This document shows, piece by piece, positions 1-7,200 of a stretch of DNA of 22,130 bases (positions are counted from its first letter, which is position 1; each line of letters starts with the position of its first letter). Both the position numbers and the translations under genes were made by a program. The stretch spans positions 1 through 22,130 of the forward strand of contig CALHIW010000006.1 of the NCBI GenBank assembly GCA_938030905.1, read 5' to 3'. Source of the stretch: Candidatus Methanomethylicia archaeon. Its GTDB lineage: Archaea > Thermoproteota > Methanomethylicia > CALHIW01. Under the pieces are notes generated by a model that ran no database searches, was not told where the DNA came from, and worked only from the letters and a program-made list of their open reading frames with translations.

Positions 1-240
1 AAAGTGGTAACTAAACTTAGAGAGAAGGACATTAAGACAAGAGGAGATATATTAGATATCTATAAGGAAATGCTGAAACAATTTTTAGATAGTGGATTAA
101 TAATTAAGCCTGTAAGCAGTGAAGTTGAAGCATATCGTAGAAGACTAGAACAAAACTTAGATAGAGAAGAGTTTCAAAGAATATTAAGGGAAATATTTAG
201 GAAAACAGGGTTTCAAGGTGTTAAAATTGACAAAGATTAA
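1..240 (+). CDS. C-terminal part of a probable HdrC-like iron-sulfur subunit (partial)
   Basis: The frame is open to the left edge, so the gene starts outside the window; the GTG at position 4 is probably an internal valine. The visible part is a charged, helical tail with no cysteines. Segments such as LDSGLIIKPVSSEVEAYRRR and a final FRKTGF resemble the C-terminal tail that follows the two ferredoxin-type clusters in archaeal HdrC proteins. The stop overlaps the next gene, an HdrB-like subunit, by 23 bases, which fits the usual hdrC-hdrB order and translational coupling. HdrC normally passes electrons to HdrB. The identity rests mainly on context, because the cluster-binding part is not visible. 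Confidence 0.55.
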   Translation, partial: KVVTKLREKDIKTRGDILDIYKEMLKQFLDSGLIIKPVSSEVEAYRRRLEQNLDREEFQRILREIFRKTGFQGVKIDKD

Positions 241-1114
241 CGATATTCCAAATAGTGGGGAGCAATTATACTACTATCCAGGATGTCTTTCACTAAATAT
301 GTATCCAGGTATTGCATACTCAACATTAAAAGTTCTTGAAATGCTAGGTTATAAGGTATTTTTAGGAGAGGAGATATGTTGTAGCTTAATATTTAAATCT
401 ATAGGTCTAATGCCTTCTGAAACTGTATACTCCATTAATGCTCTTATAATGTCGAAGGCGTATTTAAAATCTAGATTTATTGTAACATCATGTAATGGAT
501 GCTACTCAAACTTAAACGATACATTAAAGAAGTTGGGAGATGAGGATTTTAGAAAGCTTACTGATGAGTTGAAGTTAACAATACCTCAAGATATTAAGAT
601 TGTACATGTAGCTGAAGTAATATATAAGCAAATGGAGGAAATAGCTAGAATGGAGAGAGGGAATCTTAAAGGATTAAGAATAGCAGTCCATTATGGCTGT
701 GACTATACATATGCTCATCCAGATCTGGTTATTGATAGTGTTGAGTATCCAAGATTCCTTGATGATTTTATTGAGAAATTTGGAGGTGAATCTGTTGAAT
801 ACGATGAGAAGCAGCTATGCTGCGGTCAGCCAGCAGTTAAGGGGGTAGGGGATACAACTATGGAGTTGGTTAAGAGGAAAATACTAAGTATGAGGAGTGT
901 AAATGCAGATATTCTACTTGTAATGTGTCCAGCATGCTTGCTAGCATTTGATAGGATACATTATAGCTTAATCAAATTAGGAGAAGTGGATAAAGCAATA
1001 CCAGCAATACACATATCACAGCTAGCAGGATTAGTTTTAGGTTTAAACCTTAGGGATCTAGGTTTAGATTTCCATCTAGTTAGAGAATTTAATAAACTTC
1101 AAGGTTTAAGATAG
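218..1114 (+). CDS. hdrB: HdrB-like subunit (CCG-domain, heterodisulfide reductase family)
   Basis: This 298-residue protein has two complete cysteine sets of the CCG type: C23, C54-C55, C92, C95 and C161, C201-C202, C237, C240. In HdrB these bind non-cubane [4Fe-4S] clusters that reduce disulfides such as CoM-S-S-CoB. The second set shows the classic CCGQP and CPAC motifs. The first has ICCSL, without the glycine, but all its cysteines are present. The C-terminal LAGLVLGLNLRDLGLD is a typical HdrB tail. The start is GTG, overlapping the upstream HdrC-like gene by 23 bases; a TTG at 227 is an alternative. In a non-methanogen the substrate is unknown; a soluble electron-transfer complex with HdrA is the likely setting, but no hdrA is in view. 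Confidence 0.88.
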   Translation: MLKLTKINDIPNSGEQLYYYPGCLSLNMYPGIAYSTLKVLEMLGYKVFLGEEICCSLIFKSIGLMPSETVYSINALIMSKAYLKSRFIVTSCNGCYSNLNDTLKKLGDEDFRKLTDELKLTIPQDIKIVHVAEVIYKQMEEIARMERGNLKGLRIAVHYGCDYTYAHPDLVIDSVEYPRFLDDFIEKFGGESVEYDEKQLCCGQPAVKGVGDTTMELVKRKILSMRSVNADILLVMCPACLLAFDRIHYSLIKLGEVDKAIPAIHISQLAGLVLGLNLRDLGLDFHLVREFNKLQGLR

Positions 1115-2248
1115 TTAACTAGTTAAAGCCCTAAGGAAGCCGGATATGGCTAAATGAGCTTTAAATACTAAGCTTCTAGGTATTGATTCATGGTTATCAA
1201 AATCTAGATCCTTACTGATGACATCTAACAAACTAGATTGACCAATTATACTAAATGCTTTATCCATCACTTTCGGTGTATTAACCAGTAGATTTAGAAA
1301 CTTAACTAATACTCTCTGTCTTCTAAGCTTCATTGATAAATCTAAATTAAGCTTAGCATACCTTACCCCAATATTATTCACATCGCTACATTCAGTAAAT
1401 GCCTTAGTAAGAGCATCTACAGATTTTAAACCAGTTAGTAGCCCCCCGCCGGTTAATGGTTTTACCTGAATGGCAGAATCACCAATATATAGTAGTCTAC
1501 TAAGATAGGGAGCTTTTAAAGCAGGTCCTCTAAGTATCCATCCACCGAAAACCTTTAAAACCCTATACTTACCGATCTGCTTTGAAATTACTGGATGCTT
1601 ATTCAAAACATAGATAAGCCTAGTGTAAGGCTTCCTATCAGATCCTAACCCAATTCTTACAATTCCATCTCCTAAAGGTAGGAGCCATATGAAGAATTTA
1701 GGAGTTAATCTAGAGAAGAATACCTGTACAGTATCTAAATCAACATTGTTTAGTTTACATTCTAAATCCATCTGGACACCTGGAATCCTATCAACATATG
1801 GATTTAATGTCTTACCCAGTATCTTGTGTGAAGCGCCTTCAGCATTAATCACTAAATCATAGTTTTTAAGTATACCATTAACTTCAATAGCTGCCTTCTT
1901 ATAGTTTACAGCCTTAACTCTTACACCTAAACAACAATACTCATAACATTTATTATAGAGTTCATAATCAAAACCAATCCTGTCAATAACTCCTACAAAC
2001 CATGAGTTGCCATCTAGGGTTACTGATATATTACTAGGCGAATATAGCTTTATCCTACTAAACCTATTTAAAACATGCTTACTACCTACATATCTCTCAA
2101 TAAAGCTCCTACTAACTACACCAGCACAATGTTGAGGTATACCGATAAACCTATGTTCTTCATATACTATAACATTATGACCTAAACTGGAAAGTTTTCC
2201 TGCAGTACTTAAACCAATAGGTCCAGCACCTATAATTGCTATTTCCAT
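1115..2248 (-). CDS. FAD-dependent oxidoreductase, geranylgeranyl reductase family
   Basis: This 377-residue flavoprotein has an N-terminal FAD-binding Rossmann motif (GAGPIG, residues 7-12, with acidic E30 ending the second strand). The family HCAG motif lies at 40-43, a substrate-cavity segment FIWLLPLGDG at 186-195, and the FAD-ribityl motif GDSAIQVKPLTGGG at 256-269. This matches the archaeal geranylgeranyl reductase family, which saturates isoprenoid double bonds of membrane lipids or quinones; the exact substrate cannot be read from sequence. Length is close to the family norm of about 380-450. The ATG is preceded by GGAGAT four bases upstream, a good ribosome-binding site. It lies 16 bases after the restored end of the two-helix protein, so it is probably last in the peptide-transporter operon. 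Its stop codon abuts the hdrB stop with no spacer. Confidence 0.85.
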   Translation of the reverse strand: MEIAIIGAGPIGLSTAGKLSSLGHNVIVYEEHRFIGIPQHCAGVVSRSFIERYVGSKHVLNRFSRIKLYSPSNISVTLDGNSWFVGVIDRIGFDYELYNKCYEYCCLGVRVKAVNYKKAAIEVNGILKNYDLVINAEGASHKILGKTLNPYVDRIPGVQMDLECKLNNVDLDTVQVFFSRLTPKFFIWLLPLGDGIVRIGLGSDRKPYTRLIYVLNKHPVISKQIGKYRVLKVFGGWILRGPALKAPYLSRLLYIGDSAIQVKPLTGGGLLTGLKSVDALTKAFTECSDVNNIGVRYAKLNLDLSMKLRRQRVLVKFLNLLVNTPKVMDKAFSIIGQSSLLDVISKDLDFDNHESIPRSLVFKAHLAISGFLRALTS

Positions 2249-2264
2249 CTACATCTCCAGTAAA

Positions 2265-2754
2265 TTATTTACTAGCTCTATTTAGATATATGTAGAGAAA
2301 GGAGATGAGAGATAGTGGAAAGTCAATAATAAATAGGGCTAAGCTTAATACTGCTAGTAGCATAAATGGTTTCTTAGCATGTAGTGCATAGATTTTAATA
2401 GATATGCTACTTGGAGTACTGCATGAAATAGTTAAAGTACTCATCTCTCTAGAGGGGGGTGAAGAATATGTTTTGGGTGCTTTTAAGCTTTTGATGATAG
2501 ATTATAAGTTCTTTACTGTCTTTAACTACAACATCTATTAGGGGATTCTCTACATCAACTATAAACTTCAATTGGTAAGGTAAATTACTTGGTAGTTCTA
2601 ATGTAATATTATCTACTAGAAGTTTACTGTAGATTTTTTCTTCAAATACGTAGCTATAGGTACTTATTATCAATGGTATGATGGCTAAAGCTAGTAATAG
2701 TAGGGATGATAGAAATATTTTTCTGGAATTAATGCTTGTGGTCATATAGACCAT
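2265..2754 (-). CDS. Small two-helix membrane protein, interrupted by a one-base frameshift
   Basis: As written, the frame from ATG 2754 stops at 2449 after 101 residues, right behind a run of six Cs (minus strand; Gs at 2454-2459). Skipping one base there opens a second frame to TAA at 2265. The joined product has 162 residues and fills the otherwise empty gap before the flavoprotein. It has a first membrane helix near residues 13-33, an outside domain of about 85 residues rich in beta-strand-like sequence (DNITLELP, KFIVDVENP), and a second hydrophobic stretch FMLLAVLSLALFIIDFPLSL. I do not recognise the family. The start overlaps the upstream ATPase stop as TAATG, so it belongs to the peptide-importer operon. 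The break could be sequencing error, mutation, or programmed +1 slippage at CCC-C. Confidence 0.72.
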
Positions 2755-3719
2755 TAGTATAGATGGCAGGCAACAAAATGTTTTAAATCCACTTCCCTTG
2801 AAATAGGCTCACTAAGACTACATTTACCATCAATTATTTGGGGGCATCTAGGATGAAATCTACATCCTGTAGGTGGATTAATCGGGCTTGGAGGCTCCCC
2901 TGGAACAATAGATCTCTCTCTAAATCTATTTTCAGGATCAGGATCGGGTATTGCATTTATTAAGGTGGCTGTATATGGGTGAAAAGGGTTTTTTAAGACC
3001 TCCTTTGTTGGACCATACTCAACTATCTTTCCAAGATACATAACACTAATATTATGTGAGAAGTATTTAGCTGTAGCTATGTCATGAGTTATATACATCA
3101 TTCCAATACTGTACTTTTCCTGAAGTTCCCTAAATAGTAGTAGTATTTCAGCTCTACTTGAAGCATCAATCATCGATACAGGTTCATCAGCAACTATAAA
3201 GCTTGGATTTAGAACTAGAGCTCTTGCAATACATACTCTCTGCCTCTGCCCACCTGAAAGCATATGTGGAAACTTTAGAATAAAGTCTTCAGGGGGAGAG
3301 AGCCTTACATTATTCAATGCTCTTAAAATAATTTCTTCACGTTCAGAAACATCTTCAACTCCATGTATTATTAGAGGTTCTTCAAGTATTTGCTTAATTG
3401 TCATGTATGGATTTAGAGATGAGAATGGATCCTGAAATATTATTTGGGCTTCCTTCCTAATCCATTTAATATCCCCCTTAATATTTGTTATATCACTACC
3501 CTTAAAAACTATTTTACCTGATGTAGGCTCTATAAGTTTAATGGCTGTACGTCCAAGTGTAGTTTTTCCACTACCAGACTCCCCAACTACTGCTACTACT
3601 TCTCCTCTAGATATAGTCATAGATATACCGTCAACAGCTTTAACAGTTAACGTTTTAAAGAGGCCCTTACGAACACTAAAATATGTTTTGATGTCTATTA
3701 GTTCAAGTATAGGCTCCAT
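2754..3719 (-). CDS. Peptide ABC importer ATPase, DppF/OppF type
   Basis: This 321-residue cytoplasmic ATPase pairs with the OppD-type subunit to drive peptide import. Walker A GESGSGKTT is at 46-54, the Q-loop FQDPFSSLNP near 95-104, signature LSGGQRQR at 154-161, Walker B FIVADEP at 174-180 and the switch histidine at 212. Walker B continues with VSMID, where most relatives have TSALD. The C-terminal Opp/Dpp extension is complete: NPFHPYT, PGEPPSP and GCRFHPRCP, with cysteines 286, 292, 300 and 318 that in this family can hold an iron-sulfur cluster or zinc. Its ATG lies six bases after the previous ATPase's stop. All catalytic motifs are intact, so it is presumably functional. Confidence 0.93.
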   Translation of the reverse strand: MEPILELIDIKTYFSVRKGLFKTLTVKAVDGISMTISRGEVVAVVGESGSGKTTLGRTAIKLIEPTSGKIVFKGSDITNIKGDIKWIRKEAQIIFQDPFSSLNPYMTIKQILEEPLIIHGVEDVSEREEIILRALNNVRLSPPEDFILKFPHMLSGGQRQRVCIARALVLNPSFIVADEPVSMIDASSRAEILLLFRELQEKYSIGMMYITHDIATAKYFSHNISVMYLGKIVEYGPTKEVLKNPFHPYTATLINAIPDPDPENRFRERSIVPGEPPSPINPPTGCRFHPRCPQIIDGKCSLSEPISREVDLKHFVACHLY

Positions 3720-3725
3720 GAACTA

Positions 3726-4673
3726 TCACTTATAAAGCCAGCACTTAACAAAACCGCCATTCACTAGTGTATTTGGAGGATTTTCCCTAGAGCATTTATC
3801 CATTACATATGGGCATCTGGGATGAAACCTACATCCAGATGGTGGAGCTACAAGATCTGGGGGTGCTCCAGGTATGAATTCAGGTGTTTTATCACTATGT
3901 AGTCTAGGAATACTGCTAAGTAGTTTTTGAGTATATGGATGTTTGGGGGATGGGAGTATCTTCTCGGCACTACCAAGCTCCACAAGCTCTCCAGCATACA
4001 TAACCCCAAACTCATCACATATATCGCTTGCTAAAGCTATATCATGAGTTATGAAGATCATTGAGATACCAAGCTTTCTCTTAAGGTTTTTAAGTAGATT
4101 CATTATTTGGGCTTGAATGCTTACATCAAGTGCTGACGTGGGCTCATCTAGAATTAATATGTCTGGATTTAGTGTTAAAGCCATAGCTATAATAGCTCTC
4201 TGCTTCATACCTCCACTAAGCTCATGAGGATACCTATTAACAATCTCGGAGGATAAACCTACAAGCCTAAAAAGCTCCTCAACAATTTTTAGAGCTTCCC
4301 CCCTACTTAAGCCCTTATGAATAATAAGAGGCTCAGCAACTTGAAAACCAACTTTAAGGACAGGATTTAGAGAATTCATAGCACCCTGAAAAACCATTGA
4401 TATTCTTCTCCATCTAATCTTAGATCTAAACTCATCTTCACTAAGAGGTATTAAATCCATATCTTCAAGACATATCCTACCTTCATATCTAGAAACATTT
4501 CTTGGAAGATTTCTAACTATAGCGTTAGCTGTACTTGACTTACCACATCCAGATTCGCCTACAATCCCTAAGGTTTTACCTTTATCTAAGCTAAAGGATA
4601 CACCATCAACAGCTTTAACATCCCCTCTTAAAGTCTTAAAGTAAAGTCTTAGATTACTTACTTCAAGAAGCAT
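3726..4673 (-). CDS. Peptide ABC importer ATPase, DppD/OppD type
   Basis: This 315-residue ATPase is the partner of the DppF-type subunit. Walker A GESGCGKSS lies at 39-47, the Q-loop glutamine at 96, signature LSGGMKQR at 152-159, Walker B ILILDEPTSALD at 172-183 and the switch histidine at 210. The Opp/Dpp C-terminal extension follows: HPYTQKLL, PGAPPDLVAPPSGCRFHPRC and cysteines 281, 287, 294 and 311. Its ATG directly follows the TAA of the permease (TAAATG), so the genes are translated in series. Substrates are presumably oligopeptides, but sugar oligomers are also carried by this family in thermophilic archaea, so specificity is not proven. Confidence 0.93.
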   Translation of the reverse strand: MLLEVSNLRLYFKTLRGDVKAVDGVSFSLDKGKTLGIVGESGCGKSSTANAIVRNLPRNVSRYEGRICLEDMDLIPLSEDEFRSKIRWRRISMVFQGAMNSLNPVLKVGFQVAEPLIIHKGLSRGEALKIVEELFRLVGLSSEIVNRYPHELSGGMKQRAIIAMALTLNPDILILDEPTSALDVSIQAQIMNLLKNLKRKLGISMIFITHDIALASDICDEFGVMYAGELVELGSAEKILPSPKHPYTQKLLSSIPRLHSDKTPEFIPGAPPDLVAPPSGCRFHPRCPYVMDKCSRENPPNTLVNGGFVKCWLYK

Positions 4674-6113
4674 TTACTTCCACCTTCTTAATCTAGGATT
4701 AACTACAGGCTCCATACCTAATGCTATAAATACGAAGGTAACAGCTGAATAAACAATAAATAAGCCGGGGGGGAGAATCCACCACCAATAACCTAGAAAT
4801 ACAGCACCATTTTTGAAGCCATATTCTAATATTTGACCCCATGTAGGCATAGTAACATCTCCAAGACCTAGAAAGCTTAGAGCAGATTCAGCTAGTATTG
4901 CATAAGGAGTGAAGAAAATCATTTGAGCAAATACAAATGGTGCAACCTGTGGGAAAATATGTTTAACCATAATTCTCAATCTAGATGCTCCAATAGCTAC
5001 CGCAGCCTCAATAAATTGAGATGCCTTAGCTGAGAGAACCATAGATCTAACAATTATAGTTAAGCTTGGCCAGTTAAAGAATACAAGTACAAATATAATA
5101 AGCCAAAGCCTACCGCCAAATATAAACGATAACAATATGAGAAGAGGGAGAAGAGGAATATTATTTATAGTATCTGCAAAACGTTGAATAAAATCATCAA
5201 CCCGTCCACCAATATACCCGCTTACAATTCCTAAACCAGCACCAATAAATGTTGTAAGTAGCGAGACTCCAACACCAATAATTAACGCTATAGGAAAACC
5301 AAATAGTAAGCCTTGAAATAAATCACGCCCCAAAACATCAGTTCCCATCAAGCCATAAACATAACCACCTAAAACAACATTAAACATACCAATACCATCA
5401 TTAACATCGCTACATATCAATACAGCACTAAAAACATATCTACCAATTAATGGAGTAAAAGTATTATCTCCACCGATAGATCCAAAAATAATCTTTTCAC
5501 TTCCAACCTCAAGAACGCCACTAGTTCCTAATGATATGTTAAACTCTCTATATAGAAAACTTACAAGAGATCTTGCTAGATATATATCTCCACTTAAAAG
5601 TATCCTCTTAGGCTCCATCGAGAAGTATCTAAATGGTGGCGTTGCATTACTTGATATTGTTTCAATAGCTAGAGTATATAGCTCTATAGTTCTTCCATCA
5701 GGTCTAGTTACGTAAAACCTTACGATAGGAGGTGAATCCCTACGATAGAATAATAGATCGCTAATTCTTAACGTTATGAACTTTGGAAACTGGTTACACT
5801 CATGATTATAGCTTACATTATAATATTTAATAAACCGGTTATTGTAAGGTTTAATTCCGGAAGCTTTACTTATTGATAGCTCCACATGACTCATAAGTTT
5901 TTCAGAAAGGAAAATATTAATCCATTCAGGTTGAGCAGACTTAGGGTAGTCAACCCAATATACAGGATTATACCAATATCGAACCCCAAAATCTAAGGGT
6001 AGAGTGGTTACAGTATATATGGATACCGCAACTAAAATCGCAAGAAATAGGATACCGATCTTCGATATATTACTAGCCCAAAACTCACTAAAAGACTCTC
6101 TAATAAAACTCAT
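4674..6113 (-). CDS. Peptide ABC importer permease, DppC type, with large extracytoplasmic insert
   Basis: At 479 residues this is well above the roughly 300 of ordinary DppC. The N-terminal helix (about 19-36) is followed by some 200 extra residues (about 40-250) before the conserved GTDVLGRD (257-264). That insert must lie outside the cell. It has two cysteines, C106 and C234, that could form a disulfide, and several N-x-S/T sites. The usual five further helices follow, with the coupling-loop EAA motif EAAVAIGASRLRIMVKHIFP at 369-388 that docks onto the ATPases. The C-terminus NPRLRRW is typical. The ATG overlaps the DppB stop as TAATG. The membrane core call is secure. The insert may help hold the membrane-anchored binding protein. 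Confidence 0.9.
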   Translation of the reverse strand: MSFIRESFSEFWASNISKIGILFLAILVAVSIYTVTTLPLDFGVRYWYNPVYWVDYPKSAQPEWINIFLSEKLMSHVELSISKASGIKPYNNRFIKYYNVSYNHECNQFPKFITLRISDLLFYRRDSPPIVRFYVTRPDGRTIELYTLAIETISSNATPPFRYFSMEPKRILLSGDIYLARSLVSFLYREFNISLGTSGVLEVGSEKIIFGSIGGDNTFTPLIGRYVFSAVLICSDVNDGIGMFNVVLGGYVYGLMGTDVLGRDLFQGLLFGFPIALIIGVGVSLLTTFIGAGLGIVSGYIGGRVDDFIQRFADTINNIPLLPLLILLSFIFGGRLWLIIFVLVFFNWPSLTIIVRSMVLSAKASQFIEAAVAIGASRLRIMVKHIFPQVAPFVFAQMIFFTPYAILAESALSFLGLGDVTMPTWGQILEYGFKNGAVFLGYWWWILPPGLFIVYSAVTFVFIALGMEPVVNPRLRRWK

Positions 6114-7159
6114 TAAAGCCTCACCCTAGGATCAAGAACTACATAGAGGATTTCAAGTATGAATCTAGCTAAAACATATATGAGTGTGAAGATATATGTT
6201 AGAGCAAGTATTAGGGATTCATCAACAGACATTACAGCCTTATAGTATAGAGTCCCCATACCGGGCCAATCGAATACAATTTCGGTTAAAATAGCTCCTG
6301 CAATAGAGCCTGCAAGACCAAGCACAACATTAGTTAGAATTGGTGAGGCAGCAACCCTAACAATATATCTCCTCCTAACTAGATCTTCAGGAAGACCCTT
6401 AACTCTAGCAACACTTACAAAATCCTCTTGAGCAACCGATAAAACAATACTTCTTGTTATGTAAATCCACGAACCTGATAGAGCTAAAACAAGAGTAATT
6501 AGGGGAAGCATTACATGCCAAAGAAGATCTAGAAAACGCATAAATGTATCTTCAGATGGGGGAACACTATACATACCGCCGAAAGGGAAAATCCTTAATT
6601 TGAAGGAGAAGAACAATATCATTAACATACCAAGCCACCATGTAGGTAAAGCATAGGAAATAGCTGAATATAGTGAAATAGCTTTATCCATCTTTGTACC
6701 ATGTCTTAAAGCAATTCTTGGACCGATAACGAGGCCAAGAACAAAATTAATAATTAAGGCTGAAGTCATTAAAAGTATTGTGTTTGGAATTCTTTCAAGA
6801 ATTATATCTGAAATTCTATTACTACCAGTAAATGTTTGAACCTCTCTTGCAGAACCCAAATCCAGAGTTACAATCCTTAAAATCATATTTGGAATTCTAG
6901 CATACCAAGGCTTATCTAAACCGTAAGCCTTAACTAAATCCTGTTTTATCTCATCCATAGCTCTATTAAGCTCTTCAGGATCTCTAATTTGAGTAGTAAG
7001 CTTCTGCCTTATACCTCTAAGCTCCTCATTCATAATTGAGCTAAGAACTCTATCTGATAGCCCTGATGCACCAATTATTAAAACAGTAAATAATAGAACA
7101 CTAATAAGTACAACTATTAATGTTAATCCCTTTAAAGCCAAAGTCTTTCCTAACCCCAT
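6113..7159 (-). CDS. Peptide ABC importer permease, DppB type
   Basis: This 348-residue membrane protein is the first permease of the importer. Helix 1 spans about 10-30, then a charged outside/linker region (35-85) with LVKAYGLDKPWYARI typical of DppB, then NMILRIVTLDLGS. The core helices follow, with the coupling loop EDFVSVARVKGLPEDLVRRR at 245-264, the conserved TEIVFDWPGMG at 292-302 and the terminal DPRVRL. The ATG is preceded by AGGTG five bases upstream, a plausible ribosome-binding site. It sits 41 bases after the binding-protein stop. This small gap is T-rich on the coding strand and may let some transcripts end after the abundant binding protein; that is inference. Confidence 0.92.
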   Translation of the reverse strand: MGLGKTLALKGLTLIVVLISVLLFTVLIIGASGLSDRVLSSIMNEELRGIRQKLTTQIRDPEELNRAMDEIKQDLVKAYGLDKPWYARIPNMILRIVTLDLGSAREVQTFTGSNRISDIILERIPNTILLMTSALIINFVLGLVIGPRIALRHGTKMDKAISLYSAISYALPTWWLGMLMILFFSFKLRIFPFGGMYSVPPSEDTFMRFLDLLWHVMLPLITLVLALSGSWIYITRSIVLSVAQEDFVSVARVKGLPEDLVRRRYIVRVAASPILTNVVLGLAGSIAGAILTEIVFDWPGMGTLYYKAVMSVDESLILALTYIFTLIYVLARFILEILYVVLDPRVRL

Positions 7160-7200
7160 AAAAACACCTAATCATCCATAAATAAAATATAGGTTATTGA

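Noticed and set aside
4767..4773. Seven-G run in the DppC gene as another possible frameshift
   Set aside because: The reading frame continues unbroken through it with the conserved C-terminal helix and NPRLRRW end.
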